From: Microbacterium sp. zg-Y818
Lineage (GTDB): Bacteria; Actinomycetota; Actinomycetes; Actinomycetales; Microbacteriaceae
Length of the DNA: 64,000 nucleotides
Assembly: GCF_030246905.1 (NCBI RefSeq)
Contig: NZ_CP126741.1
Span: forward strand, 2,852,001 to 2,916,000
Reading direction: 5' to 3'
The position numbers and the translations under genes are program-made. The notes under the pieces are model-generated. The model made no database searches, was not told where the DNA came from, and saw only the letters and a program-made list of their open reading frames with translations. How positions within the stretch are numbered: the stretch's first letter is position 1; the number at the start of each line of letters is the position of its first letter. Positions 1 to 8,720 of the stretch are shown here, piece by piece.

Positions 1-1
1 C

Positions 2-814
2 GCCCCGGGCGAACGCCTGGGCGCGCTGCTGCCGGAGGTCGCCGCGTCGCTCGGTGCCGGCTCGAGGGTCTCGGTCACGGCCGTCGGGTCGCACGACACC
101 GCGTCGGCGGTCGTCGCCGTGCCGATGCAGCCCGAGTCCGCCGCATACATCTCGTGCGGCACGTGGGGTCTCGTCGGGGTCGAGGTCGAGCGGCCGGTTC
201 TCACGGCCGAGGCGCTCGCGGCGAACTTCACGAACGAAGGCGGTGTGGACGGCCGGGTGCGGCTGCTGCACAACGTGATGGGCCTGTGGGTGCTGAGCGA
301 GACGGTGCGCGGCTGGGAGCGTGAGGGCCACGACATCGACCTGCCGACGCTGCTCGGCGCCGCGGCCGAGGTGGATCCCGCCACGGTGCCGGTGTTCGAC
401 GTCGACGACCCGCGCTTCCTCCCGCCGGGCGACATGCCCGCCCGCATCGCCGCCTGGTGCGCCGAGCATGACGTCGCGGTGCCCCACACGCACGCGGAGT
501 TCGCGCGCTCGATCGTGGAGTCGCTCGCGCAGGCCTTCGCCGACACCGCGCGGCTCGCGGGTCGCATCGGCGGGGTGGACGTCGAGACGATCCACATCGT
601 CGGCGGCGGGTCGCTGAACCGGCTGCTGTGCCAGCGCACCGCCGACCGAGCGGGGATGCCGGTGCTGGCCGGCCCCGTCGAGGCGACGGCGCTCGGCAAC
701 CTGCTGGTGCAGGGCCGCGCGGCCGGGTTCGTGGGAGGCTCCCTGGAGTCGCTGCGGGACCTCGTCGCGCGCACGCACGCCCCGACACGTTACGACCCCC
801 GCCCCGGCGAGTGA
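2..814 (+). CDS. rhaB: Rhamnulokinase (FGGY-family sugar kinase), C-terminal part; 5' end outside the window
   Basis: The frame is open from the window edge, so only about 270 C-terminal residues are seen. They contain the FGGY signature region GSHDTASAVVAVP, then YISCGTWGLVGVE, and the late ATP-side block IHIVGGGSLNRLLCQ followed by the ANR/EATALGN-type segment PVEATALGNLLVQ. These are the features of rhamnulokinase, which phosphorylates L-rhamnulose at O1 in the cytoplasm. The rhamnose-type ABC importer on the opposite strand 1.4 kb away supports this over another FGGY kinase. The stop codon TGA at 812-814 is embedded in a CGAGTGAGTATTCG repeat (808-821). Upstream rhamnose isomerase or aldolase genes are likely but not visible. 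Confidence 0.88.
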   Translation, partial: APGERLGALLPEVAASLGAGSRVSVTAVGSHDTASAVVAVPMQPESAAYISCGTWGLVGVEVERPVLTAEALAANFTNEGGVDGRVRLLHNVMGLWVLSETVRGWEREGHDIDLPTLLGAAAEVDPATVPVFDVDDPRFLPPGDMPARIAAWCAEHDVAVPHTHAEFARSIVESLAQAFADTARLAGRIGGVDVETIHIVGGGSLNRLLCQRTADRAGMPVLAGPVEATALGNLLVQGRAAGFVGGSLESLRDLVARTHAPTRYDPRPGE

Positions 815-821
815 GTATTCG
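808..821 (+). repeat. Single CGAGTGAGTATTCG repeat unit containing the rhaB stop codon
   Basis: Perfect copy of the 14-bp core. The reading is GAG-TGA, so the unit supplies the last sense codon and the stop of rhaB. The same word occurs in 20-bp-period arrays at 1818-1907, 7803-7856 and 38319-38412. Here it is a single unit, and the ribosome-binding site of the next gene (GAGGAG, 822-827 region) follows directly. Confidence 0.8.
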
Positions 822-833
822 AGGAGATCACGG

Positions 834-1811
834 ATGACCGGATACAGCGCCGCCTTCGACTGGGTGCGGCGGCACGTCGAAGCGGGGCGCCTGCCTTCCG
901 CGGTCCTCGGCATCACGACCGCCGACGGCGTCGTCGGGCTCGACGCGTTCGGAGCCACGCACGGCCGGACGGCGAAGGTGGACGATGCCTACCGACTCTT
1001 CTCGATCACCAAGGTCCTGACCGGTCTCACCACCGCACGCGTGATCGAGCGCGGCCTGGTCACGGCGGAGACGCCGCTGACAGCGGCCATCCCCGACTTC
1101 GGGCGCGACCGCGACGACGTGGTGCGCCTGCGCCACCTGGTCAGCCACACGTCCGGCATCCCGGAGCCTGCGCTCGACAGCGCGGTGCCGTTGCGGCAGG
1201 CGCTGCTCGAGCCCGGTCGGGATTTCGCCGCCGGCGCCGCATCGCGGTACTCGACCATCGCGTTCGAGGGGGTTGCGGCGCTCGTCGAGCAGGCGACGAG
1301 CCGCTCCTGGGATGCCGATGTGGCGGACTGGGCCGGCGCCATCGGCGCGAGCGGACTGACATTGGACGAAGCGGCCGACCCGCATGCGGTCGTCGATGGT
1401 CCGGAGCTCGGGTTCGATGCAACGGTGTTCGCCGGCCACCGCAACCCCGGTGCCGGGATGATCGGCACGGCTGCCGACCTGCTCGCCATCGGCGCGGCGC
1501 TGCTGCGGGACGAGGGCGAGATCGTGCAGCCGGCGACCCTGGCGATGATGCGGCGTCCCCTGACCGGCGACATCCCGAGGCTCGAGCCCTACCCCGCCGA
1601 GCGCGGCCAGGACTGGGGCTTCACCTGGAACCTGCGCACGCGCGCGCCCGGCCTGATCGACCAGGACGTGTACGGACACGGCGGCTGGGCCGGCACCGAG
1701 TTCTGGGTGCACCCGACGGCGGGCGTCGCCTATGTGCTGCTCACCAACCAGGTGCAGCGACCAGGAGTGGATGCCGACGAGCTCGACAACGCGGTGGTCT
1801 CCGGCGTCTGA
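834..1811 (+). CDS. Serine hydrolase of the beta-lactamase / esterase family
   Basis: A 325-residue cytoplasmic protein with no signal peptide. It has the class C beta-lactamase/penicillin-binding fold motifs: the nucleophile SxxK box is S57-I-T-K60, the Tyr-containing box YST lies near residue 138, and the KTG-equivalent is the HGG around residue 281. Such proteins hydrolyse esters or amides, often of D-amino acids, and many have no known substrate. A good Shine-Dalgarno (GAGGAG, 7 nt) supports the ATG. It starts 20 bp after rhaB on the same strand and is probably co-transcribed, so a link with rhamnose-containing esters or glycosides is possible but is inference only. Confidence 0.8.
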   Translation: MTGYSAAFDWVRRHVEAGRLPSAVLGITTADGVVGLDAFGATHGRTAKVDDAYRLFSITKVLTGLTTARVIERGLVTAETPLTAAIPDFGRDRDDVVRLRHLVSHTSGIPEPALDSAVPLRQALLEPGRDFAAGAASRYSTIAFEGVAALVEQATSRSWDADVADWAGAIGASGLTLDEAADPHAVVDGPELGFDATVFAGHRNPGAGMIGTAADLLAIGAALLRDEGEIVQPATLAMMRRPLTGDIPRLEPYPAERGQDWGFTWNLRTRAPGLIDQDVYGHGGWAGTEFWVHPTAGVAYVLLTNQVQRPGVDADELDNAVVSGV

Positions 1812-1817
1812 AGCTCG

Positions 1818-1907
1818 CGAGTGAGTATCCGTGCTCGGGAGTGAGTATTCGCGGTCTCTCGCGACAGCCGGCTCGAATACTCACTCGCCGCATCGAATAC
1901 TCACTCG
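1818..1907. repeat. Four CGAGTGAGTATTCG units arranged as two inverted pairs
   Basis: Units on the plus strand at 1818-1831 and 1838-1851 (one mismatch each) and on the minus strand at 1874-1887 and 1894-1907 (both perfect). Spacing within each pair is exactly 20 bp. The two pairs face each other, so a transcript leaving the serine hydrolase gene (stop 1809-1811) could fold them into a long stem with an approximately 22-nt loop. There is no T-tract, so a classical intrinsic terminator is not shown. Confidence 0.75.
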
Positions 1908-1960
1908 GCGGCGAATGCAAGCCCTGTACGGCGGGATGCCACGGCGCATACCGTGGCGGC

Positions 1961-2110
1961 ATGAACCAGGATCGCGATAGCGCACGGGAGCCCATCGACG
2001 AGGACGCACCGCTCGGGGGTGACGAGGGCACCGAGGACCAGCTCCAGGCCGACAACCCGGCCGAGGAGGAGACGCTCAAGACCCTCGACCCCGACAGCCC
2101 CGCGTCCTGA
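1961..2110 (+). CDS. Small acidic protein of unknown function (49 aa)
   Basis: Reading begins MNQDRDSAREPIDED and is rich in Asp and Glu with no hydrophobic segment, so it is a soluble, probably disordered acidic peptide. The ATG is preceded at exactly 6 nt by TACCGT (1949-1954), the leaderless-promoter pattern seen for other genes in this window, and a strong hairpin follows the stop. Promoter, start and terminator together argue that it is a real gene. Short acidic proteins with similar PIDEDxPLG and LKTLDPD stretches are familiar to me from Microbacteriaceae proteomes, but no function is known. Confidence 0.62.
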   Translation: MNQDRDSAREPIDEDAPLGGDEGTEDQLQADNPAEEETLKTLDPDSPAS

Positions 2111-2130
2111 CATGACATGACATGACAAGA

Positions 2131-2158
2131 GGCCCGCCCGGACGGATCCGGACGGGCC
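2131..2158. terminator. Hairpin terminator between convergent genes
   Basis: Arms 2131-2142 and 2147-2158 pair over 12 bp with one mismatch around a 4-nt loop. It lies between the small acidic gene (stop 2108-2110) and the 3' end of rhaS on the other strand (2173), so it can serve both. A CATGA microrepeat (three copies, 2111-2125) precedes it. Confidence 0.6.
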
Positions 2159-2172
2159 CCTGCCACGATGAC

Positions 2173-3216
2173 TCAGAAGTCGAAGTCGCCGATGTTCTCC
2201 GCGTCGAACACGAACGGGTCGCCGAGCAGCACGCCGCCGTCCGCGCCGACCTCGAACGAGCCGAGCTTGCCCGCCTCGAACGTGTCGCCCTCGTCGCCGG
2301 CGATCTCACCGGTCACCAGCGCCTGCGTGGCGAAGGCGGCGAGGTAGCCGAGGTCGGCCGGGTTCCACAGCGCGAACGCCGTCACGGTGCCGTCCTCGAC
2401 GTATTCGCGCATCTGGTTCGGCGTGCCGAGGCCGGTCAGCGCGACCTTGCCCTTGAACTCCGACGTCGACAGGTAACGCGCCGCGGCGGCGATCCCCACG
2501 GTGGTCGGCGACACGATGCCCTTCAGCTCGGGGTACGTCTGCAGCAGCGCCGCCGTGCGGTCGAACGACGTCTGGTCGTCGTCGTCGCCGTAGACGACCT
2601 GCACCAGCTCGATGTCGGGGTGGCTGGCGGCCAGCTCCTCCTCCATCAGCTCGATCCAGGCGTTCTGGTTGGTCGCGTTGGCCGAAGCCGAGAGGATCGC
2701 GATCTGTCCCGAGCCGCCGATCTGCTCCGCGATCAGGTCCACCTGCACCTGGGCGATGCCGTCGGAGGTCGCCTGGTTGATGAACAGGTCACGGCATTCG
2801 GGGTTGGTGTCCGAGTCGAAGGTGACCACCTTGACGCCGGCCGACCGTGCCTCGTCGAGCGCGTCGCAGATCGCCTCTGGGTCGTTGGCCGACACGATGA
2901 GACCACCGACACCCTGCTGCGCCGCGGTCTGGATGTAGCTGACCTGCGACGTCGGCGACGCCTCGCTGGGCCCGACCTCGTCAAACGTGCCGCCGAACTC
3001 GGCCACGGCTTCCTCGGCCCCGCCGGTCGAGGTGTCGAAGTACGGGTTGCCGAGGTTCTTCGGCAGCATCGTGATCGACACCTCGGCATCCTCACCGCCA
3101 CCTCCGTCGCCGCTGCCGCCGTCACCTCCGCCGGAGCATCCTGCGGCGGCGAGCGTGACGCCCAGGGCGAGGGCGGCGGCGATTCCTGCGCGCCGCGTGC
3201 GCTTCATTGCGAACAT
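2173..3216 (-). CDS. rhaS: Rhamnose ABC transporter substrate-binding lipoprotein
   Basis: 347 residues. A lipoprotein signal peptide ends in the lipobox LAAAGC (Cys27), followed by a Gly/Asp-rich linker and a type 1 periplasmic-binding (ribose/rhamnose-type) domain: KNLGNPYFDTSTGGAEEA, GLIVSANDPEAI, VVTFDSDTNPE. It is therefore anchored outside the membrane and delivers sugar to the permeases. The start at 3216 is chosen because GGAAGG lies about 9 nt upstream; a second ATG at 3207 is possible. It is the last gene of the minus-strand rhaT-P-Q-S unit, 93 bp after rhaQ. Rhamnose specificity rests on sequence style and the nearby rhamnulokinase. Confidence 0.85.
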   Translation of the reverse strand: MFAMKRTRRAGIAAALALGVTLAAAGCSGGGDGGSGDGGGGEDAEVSITMLPKNLGNPYFDTSTGGAEEAVAEFGGTFDEVGPSEASPTSQVSYIQTAAQQGVGGLIVSANDPEAICDALDEARSAGVKVVTFDSDTNPECRDLFINQATSDGIAQVQVDLIAEQIGGSGQIAILSASANATNQNAWIELMEEELAASHPDIELVQVVYGDDDDQTSFDRTAALLQTYPELKGIVSPTTVGIAAAARYLSTSEFKGKVALTGLGTPNQMREYVEDGTVTAFALWNPADLGYLAAFATQALVTGEIAGDEGDTFEAGKLGSFEVGADGGVLLGDPFVFDAENIGDFDF

Positions 3217-3309
3217 CTGTGTTTCCTTCCGTGGTGCGAGGTTCTCGCGGGTGTGTTCAGGTAAGGGGTCTCGAGGGCGGGCTCCGGTGGATGCCGCGCC
3301 GCACGCGTG

Positions 3310-4386
3310 TCAGTCGGCTGGGCCGCGGGCGGCGGCACGCTCCGCAGCCCGCAGCCCGCGCCGTCGCCCGACCGCGGCGGTGCGGCGCGCGTGCGCCCAG
3401 CCCAGAACGCTGGCCGAGACGACCGAGACGATCAGCAGCACGCCGGTGATGACGTTGATGATGTCACTGGTGACGCCGGCGAGGCGCAGCGCGCTGCCGA
3501 GGGTCCCGATCAGCAGCACGCCGGCGATGACGCCGTGGAGGGCCCCGCGCCCGCCGAAGATCGACACCCCGCCCAGCAGCACGGCGGCGATGATCTGCAG
3601 CTCCATCCCCATCGCGTTGTCGCCGCGCGCGTTGGAGTACAGCAGCGTGAAGTACACGCCAGCGAAGCCCGACACGGTCCCCGACATCACGAACAGCACG
3701 AACTTCGCCCGCCCGACGTCGATACCCGAGAAGTGGGCCGCCTCCTTGTTGAGACCGATGGCGTAGAGCGACCGGCCGAACGGCGTGAAGTGCAGCAGCA
3801 CCGCGAAGGCGATGGCCAGCACGATGAAGGGCACCATGACCCCGGGGATCGGTGTGCCGGGGATGTTGGCTTTGGCGAGGTCGGTCCATTCCTCGGGGAA
3901 GTCCGTGACGGCCGTCGTACCCAAGAGCCCCACGGCGATGCCACGGAACAGCGCCAGCGTGCCGATCGTGACGGCCAGCGACGGCAGTCCGACGACGGTG
4001 ACGAGGAACCCGTTCAGCGCTCCCGCGATCGCCCCGACGATGATCGCGAGCACCGCCGCAAGCGCGAACGGCACGCCGCCCTGAGTGAGGATGCCGGTCA
4101 TCACGCTGGCGAGCCCGACGACGGATGCCACCGACAGGTCGATCTCCTCGGTGATGATGATGAGCGTCATCGGCAGCGCGATGAGCAGGATCGGCGCGAC
4201 GTCCCGCAGCAGGTAGGTCACCGTCAGCGGGCTGTCGAAATTGCGCACCGTCAGCAGGGCGACGACGACGACGACGAGCAGGATGCCGATGATCGCCGAC
4301 TCGCGCGTGAGCACCACGCGGCGCCACGCCGGGCGGGCGTGCGGGGCGTACAGCCGCACGGGGACGGTCTCGGTCGCGACGGTCAT
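3310..4386 (-). CDS. rhaQ: Rhamnose ABC transporter permease (second)
   Basis: 358 residues, a BPD_transp_2 (ribose/xylose/AraH-type) permease with about eight to ten hydrophobic segments. Visible family blocks are [19 protein letters not shown] and [20 protein letters not shown] followed by [19 protein letters not shown]. The ATG overlaps the stop of the first permease (ATGA, 4383-4386), so translation is coupled. The C-terminal tail after the last membrane segment is short, basic and Ala-rich. Together with RhaP it forms the membrane pore of the importer. Confidence 0.87.
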   Translation of the reverse strand: MTVATETVPVRLYAPHARPAWRRVVLTRESAIIGILLVVVVVALLTVRNFDSPLTVTYLLRDVAPILLIALPMTLIIITEEIDLSVASVVGLASVMTGILTQGGVPFALAAVLAIIVGAIAGALNGFLVTVVGLPSLAVTIGTLALFRGIAVGLLGTTAVTDFPEEWTDLAKANIPGTPIPGVMVPFIVLAIAFAVLLHFTPFGRSLYAIGLNKEAAHFSGIDVGRAKFVLFVMSGTVSGFAGVYFTLLYSNARGDNAMGMELQIIAAVLLGGVSIFGGRGALHGVIAGVLLIGTLGSALRLAGVTSDIINVITGVLLIVSVVSASVLGWAHARRTAAVGRRRGLRAAERAAARGPAD

Positions 4387-5420
4387 CGGGCCTCCTCCCG
4401 TTGGGCGACGAGCCTTCGGTGCTGACGCACCGCGAGCACCCGATCGAGCACGATCGACCCGATGATGAGCACGCCGACGACGGCGCGCTGCCAGAAATCG
4501 TCGATGCCGAGGATCGGCAGCGCCCGGTTGATCGTCAGCAGCAGGAACGCCCCGATCGCCGCGCCCCACACCGTGCCAACGCCGCCCGAGATCGCGACGC
4601 CGCCGATGACGGCCGCGCCGATCGCCTGCAGCTCCCACCCCGTGCCCGCGGCCGAGCTGACCGTGCCGTACCGCGCGGCGTACAGCACACCCGCGAGCCC
4701 CGACAGCGCACCCGACACCACGAACGCCGTGATGATCCGGCTGCTGACCTTCAAGCCGTAGAGGTGCGCGGCCGACGGGTCCGAGCCGATGGCGTAGAAC
4801 TCGCGCCCACCCCGGGTGTTGCGCAGGTACCAGGCCGCCGCGATCAGCACGGCCACGGCGATGGCGGTGAGCACCGGGATCCCGAGCAGCTGCTGGGTGC
4901 CCAGGCCGCGGAAGTCCCGCGGCAGGTCCGACGCGTTGATGCGGTCCGACCCCGTCCACGCGACGTTGAGGCCACGGTAGACGTACATCGTGCCGAGGGT
5001 GATCACGAGCGCCGGCACCTTGGCCCACGCGACGAGTACCCCGTTGATCGCGCCGAGCAGCCCGCCGAGCAGGATGCCTCCGAAGAAGACCGCGATCATC
5101 GGGATGCCTGGGATGTCGATGAAGAGCCGACCAGTGAGATAGGCGGTGAGCCCGACGACCGAGCCGACCGACAGGTCGACGCTGCGGGTGATGATGACGA
5201 AGGCCTGGCCGACGGCCACGAGCAGCAGCAGCGACGGGGTCAGCAGCAGGTCGCGGAATCCGTCGCCCGAGAAGACGAAGCCTGGGTTGGCGGTGGTCGC
5301 CGCCACGATGACGATGATGAGCGCCAGCGCGATGCCGGTCTCGCGGGCGCGGGCGACGCGGCGCACCACGGCGACGGCGGTGTCTCCAGCGGATGCCGGG
5401 CGGGCCACAGTCGCGCTCAT
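4383..5420 (-). CDS. rhaP: Rhamnose ABC transporter permease (first)
   Basis: 345 residues, same BPD_transp_2 family as its neighbour: [19 protein letters not shown], the helix-loop block [15 protein letters not shown] and [20 protein letters not shown]. Multiple hydrophobic segments place it in the cytoplasmic membrane. The start ATG overlaps the stop of the ATPase gene by 4 nt (5417-5420), and its stop overlaps the start of rhaQ, a three-gene translationally coupled series. Confidence 0.87.
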   Translation of the reverse strand: MSATVARPASAGDTAVAVVRRVARARETGIALALIIVIVAATTANPGFVFSGDGFRDLLLTPSLLLLVAVGQAFVIITRSVDLSVGSVVGLTAYLTGRLFIDIPGIPMIAVFFGGILLGGLLGAINGVLVAWAKVPALVITLGTMYVYRGLNVAWTGSDRINASDLPRDFRGLGTQQLLGIPVLTAIAVAVLIAAAWYLRNTRGGREFYAIGSDPSAAHLYGLKVSSRIITAFVVSGALSGLAGVLYAARYGTVSSAAGTGWELQAIGAAVIGGVAISGGVGTVWGAAIGAFLLLTINRALPILGIDDFWQRAVVGVLIIGSIVLDRVLAVRQHRRLVAQREEAR

Positions 5421-6946
5421 GCCGCTTCCTCCGCACCGGCATCCGACGTCGCCGCGAACATGATCGCCTCGGGTGTCGCCTCGGAGCGGGAGAACTCCCC
5501 CGTGAGCCGCCCCTCCCTCATGACGAGGACTCGGTCGGCCATCCCGAGCACCTCCGGCAACTCGGACGAGATCATGAGGATCGCGATCCCCTGTTGCGCG
5601 AGTTCGCTGAGCAGCCGGTGCACCTCGGCCTTGGTGCCGACATCGATGCCACGTGTGGGCTCGTCGACGATCAGCACGGTCGGCTCGGTGGCGAGCCACT
5701 TGCTGAGCACCACCTTCTGCTGGTTGCCGCCCGAGAGCGTGCCGGCCTCGGTGTCCAGCGCTGCGGCCTTCACTTCGAGGCGGCTCGCCCAGAGCTTGGC
5801 GGCCCGGTTCTCCGCGCCCGTCCAGATGAGACCCCAGCGCGCCAGGCGCGAGCGGATGGCGAGGGTGATGTTGCGCGAGACGCTGTCGTCGAGCACGAGG
5901 CCCTGCCTACGGCGGTCCTCGGGCACCAGCGCGAGGCCGCGGGCGATTGCGACGCGCGGATTCGCCCTGGGAAGAACGGCGCCGTGCAGCACGACCGATC
6001 CGCTGTCGTACCCATCGACGCCGAAGACGGCGCGGGCGACCTCGCTGCGCCCGGCACCCACGAGGCCGGCCAGCCCCACGATCTCGCCCGCGCGCAGGTG
6101 AAAGGAGACGTCGCGGAACACGCCGGCGCGGGTGACGCCGCGCACGTCCAGCACGACCTCACCCACCTCGGTGGGGAACTTCGGGAAGAGGTCGGTGACG
6201 TCGCGGCCGACCATCTGACGGACGAGCTCGTCGACCGTGGTGTCGGCAATGGCCGTGGTGTCGACGTACGAGCCGTCGCGCATGACGGTGACGGTGTCGC
6301 ACAGGGCGAAGACCTCGTCGAAGCGGTGCGAGATGAACAGCAGCGCCCTGCCCTCGTCGCGCAGGCTCCGCGCCACCGCGAACAGCCGCTCGACCTCGAC
6401 ACCCGACAAGGCGGCGGTCGGCTCGTCCATGATGAGCACCCTGGCATCCAACGAGATGGCCTTGGCGATCTCGATGATCTGCTGGTCGGCGATCGACAGA
6501 CCCTCGGTGACGCGGTCGGGGTCGAGCGAGACGCCGAGCCGCGCGAAGAGCCGCTCGGTCTCGTCCCGCATCGCCTTGCGGTCGATGCGCCCGAGGCGGG
6601 TGACGGGCTGGCGGCCCATGAAGATGTTCTCGGTGACGGAGAGGTCGGGGAAGAGCGTCGGCTCCTGGTAGATCACGGCGATGCCGGCCGCCTTGGACTG
6701 CGCCGTACTGGCGAAGTCGACGGGCTCGCCTGTGAGCAGGAAGTCACCCGAGTCGCGCCGGTAGAGCCCCGCAATAATCTTCACGAGCGTGGACTTGCCG
6801 GCGCCGTTCTCGCCGATGAGGGCGTGGATCGAGCCGAAGTCCAGCGTGAGGCTGCCTGAACGCAGCGCCACCACTGCGCCGAACGACTTCACCACTCGCC
6901 GCAGGACGAGAGCGTGGTGATCCGTCTGGGCGGCTTCGGGTGCCAT
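5417..6946 (-). CDS. rhaT: Rhamnose ABC transporter ATP-binding protein (two fused ATPase domains)
   Basis: 509 residues with two ABC domains, the usual build of sugar importers of the RbsA/MglA type. Domain 1 has Walker [10 protein letters not shown] (residues about 45-53), a degenerate signature LSIADQQ and Walker B VLIMDEPT. Domain 2 lacks a perfect Walker A (GLVGAGRSE) but has the signature LSGGNQQ and VLIVDEPT, as is normal in this family. The start at 6946 is chosen for the GGAGAGG about 6 nt upstream. It is the first gene of the importer operon, and only about 40 bp separate it from a truncated divergent LacI gene, so its original promoter region appears to have been altered. Confidence 0.87.
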   Translation of the reverse strand: MAPEAAQTDHHALVLRRVVKSFGAVVALRSGSLTLDFGSIHALIGENGAGKSTLVKIIAGLYRRDSGDFLLTGEPVDFASTAQSKAAGIAVIYQEPTLFPDLSVTENIFMGRQPVTRLGRIDRKAMRDETERLFARLGVSLDPDRVTEGLSIADQQIIEIAKAISLDARVLIMDEPTAALSGVEVERLFAVARSLRDEGRALLFISHRFDEVFALCDTVTVMRDGSYVDTTAIADTTVDELVRQMVGRDVTDLFPKFPTEVGEVVLDVRGVTRAGVFRDVSFHLRAGEIVGLAGLVGAGRSEVARAVFGVDGYDSGSVVLHGAVLPRANPRVAIARGLALVPEDRRRQGLVLDDSVSRNITLAIRSRLARWGLIWTGAENRAAKLWASRLEVKAAALDTEAGTLSGGNQQKVVLSKWLATEPTVLIVDEPTRGIDVGTKAEVHRLLSELAQQGIAILMISSELPEVLGMADRVLVMREGRLTGEFSRSEATPEAIMFAATSDAGAEEAA

Positions 6947-6988
6947 GGCGATCCTCTCCATCGAGGTTGCGGGGTCCGGAATTCCTGA

Positions 6989-7780
6989 ATCTACACCGAC
7001 GTCGTTCGGGGGGCCGAAGACGAGGCCACGCGCCATGGAATCGCGATCCTCTACGGCAACACCGACGAGGATCCCGCGCGGGAGAAGGTCTACCTCGACC
7101 TCTTTCAGGAGCAGCAGGTGCGTGGCCTCCTGATCGCCCCATACGGCGACATCACCGCACGCCTGCAGCGCCTGCGCTCCGGCGGCATCCCGGCCGTGCT
7201 CGTCGATCGCTTCAGCGCCGACGGGCGGTTCTCGTCGGTGTCTGTCGACAGCGTCGCGGGCGGCGGGCTGGCCGTCGAGCACCTCATCGCGGGCGGGCGG
7301 CGGCGCATCGCTTTCGTCGGCGGGCCGTTCGACATGCGTCAGGTCAACGACCGGCTCGCCGGCGCCCGCGCGGCCTCCGACAACGCCGGGGTACGGGTGG
7401 GCCTGGAAGTCATCCCGACGTCCGGCATGACCGTCGAGGAGGGGGTAGCCGCCGGCGCCCGGGTGCTGGCGCGGCCGCGTCGAGAGTGGCCCGACGCCCT
7501 CTTCGCGGCGAACGACCTGCTCGCGCTCGGGCTGTTGCAGTCGCTCGTGGTCGACGGGCGCGCCGTGGTGCCGGGCGACATCGCACTGATCGGGTTCGAC
7601 GACATCCCGTTCGCCGCCGCGGCGGCGGTGCCGCTGTCATCGATCCGGCAGCCCAGCCGCATCATCGGGCGCACCGCGCTGCGCGTGCTGCTCGGGGAGG
7701 CCGCCGACCCCGAGAGTGTGCCCCGGCAGACGGTGTTCCCGCCCGAGCTTGTCGTGCGGGCGTCCACGGCGGGACGCTGA
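6989..7780 (+). pseudogene. LacI-family regulator lacking its DNA-binding domain (probable rhamnose regulator remnant)
   Basis: The plus-strand frame is open from 6989, just after an in-frame TGA (6986-6988), and at once reads [20 protein letters not shown], which is the beginning of a LacI/GalR effector-binding domain. The rest is intact: the family blocks [57 protein letters not shown] and [11 protein letters not shown] are all present, ending with PELVVRASTAGR. The roughly 60-residue helix-turn-helix and hinge helix that should precede it are absent in all three plus frames. No ATG lies in frame before GTG 7118. Either a 5' deletion joined it to the rhaT upstream region, or the remaining 220-residue protein is made from GTG 7118 as a non-DNA-binding sugar-binding protein. 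Confidence 0.75.
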
Positions 7781-7802
7781 GCGCCGCGCGGCCGCGGGGA
7801 CG

Positions 7803-7856
7803 TGAATACTCACTCGACGCCGCGAATACTCACTCGGGCGCGCGAATACTCACTCG
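7803..7856 (-). repeat. Three-unit array of the 20-bp-period CGAGTGAGTATTCG repeat
   Basis: Units at 7803-7816 (one mismatch), 7823-7836 and 7843-7856 (perfect), all on the minus strand and spaced 20 bp. They begin 18 bp downstream of the transglutaminase-like stop codon (7875-7877), that is, at the 3' end of the minus-strand operon, and lie between two convergent genes. The 6-bp spacers are G/C only. Confidence 0.8.
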
Positions 7857-7874
7857 CGAGCGCGAGCGCGCGGG

Positions 7875-8720
7875 TCAGGCCTCGCGGGTGATCGTCACCT
7901 GCACGTGCAGGTCGCTCGTCAGCGCGCCGGCGTAGACGCCGCGCAGCGGGGGGACGTCGTTGTAATCACGCCCGCGACCGACCAGCACGTGCCGCTCGCC
8001 GATGTCGACGTTGTTGGTCGGGTCGAACCCGTGCCAGTCGCCCGCGAACCACTCCACCCACGCGTGGGACTCCCCCACCACGGCGACGCCCACCTCGGCG
8101 TCGGGGTCGGGGTGCAGGTAACCCGAGACGTAGCGGGCGGGGATCCCCACCGCCCGCAGCGCGCCGAGGGTGATGTGGGCCATGTCCTGGCACACCCCCG
8201 AGCGCTTCTCCCACGACTCCGCTGCGGTGGAGTGAACGCCCGTGCTCCCGTAGACGTATTCGACGGCGTCCCCCACGGCCACCGCGATCGCGCGGGCGGC
8301 CTGCCCGGGGTTGTCGTGCTCCTGCACGATCGTGCGGGCCAGCTCCAGCACCTCTGGGTGAGGTGCGGTGCGCGGCGTCTGCGCGAGCATCTCCACGGTC
8401 GTGATCGACCGCTGGGCCTCGACGGCGAGGTCCTCCCAGGCCATGTCGGAGTTCTCCATCGGCCGCGGACGCACCTCGACCAGCGAGCGGGCGGTGATCC
8501 CGAGAGCGGTGTGACCCGAGAGCACGTCGAACGATGCGACGCGCGTGCCGAAGTAGTCGACGTACTGGTTGACGCTCGTCGACGGCTCGATGTCGAGCGA
8601 AGAGCTCAGCACGAACTGGTTCTCGGTCGACACCGGCAGCATGCGCGCCTCGTTGTACGACGCCGACACCTCTCCCGGATACGCGAATCCGGTGGTGTGC
8701 TCGATCCGCAGGCGCATCAT
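7875..8720 (-). CDS. Transglutaminase-like cysteine protease-fold protein
   Basis: 281 residues. It has the N-terminal beta-sandwich domain common in this group (bacterial transglutaminase-like N-terminal region) and then a transglutaminase-like core with the catalytic triad Cys177 (SGVCQDMAH), His219 (ESHAWVEW) and Asp233 (GFDPTN). No signal peptide, so it is cytoplasmic. Such proteins can cleave or form isopeptide/peptide bonds. The ATG overlaps the stop of the alpha-E gene (ATGA), making it the last member of a coupled three-gene operon with ATP-grasp and alpha-E proteins. Its substrate is unknown; family workers have proposed action on a peptide made by the ATP-grasp partner. Confidence 0.85.
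   Translation of the reverse strand: MMRLRIEHTTGFAYPGEVSASYNEARMLPVSTENQFVLSSSLDIEPSTSVNQYVDYFGTRVASFDVLSGHTALGITARSLVEVRPRPMENSDMAWEDLAVEAQRSITTVEMLAQTPRTAPHPEVLELARTIVQEHDNPGQAARAIAVAVGDAVEYVYGSTGVHSTAAESWEKRSGVCQDMAHITLGALRAVGIPARYVSGYLHPDPDAEVGVAVVGESHAWVEWFAGDWHGFDPTNNVDIGERHVLVGRGRDYNDVPPLRGVYAGALTSDLHVQVTITREA

Noticed and set aside
2111..2127. CATGA microrepeat as a functional site
   Set aside because: Only three short units directly before the terminator; likely slippage with no further evidence.
3361..6101. Plus-strand open frames opposite the rhamnose permease and ATPase genes as genes
   Set aside because: They have no ribosome-binding sites, no domains and typical antisense composition (Asp/Arg/His-rich).
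5417..7282. A longer start for the rhamnose importer ATPase
   Set aside because: The extra N-terminal residues are antisense to the LacI remnant; ATG 6946 has a good ribosome-binding site and begins just before the ABC domain.
7803..7856. CRISPR array
   Set aside because: Repeat core of 14 bp with 6-bp G/C spacers and no cas genes; the period of 20 bp is far too short for CRISPR.
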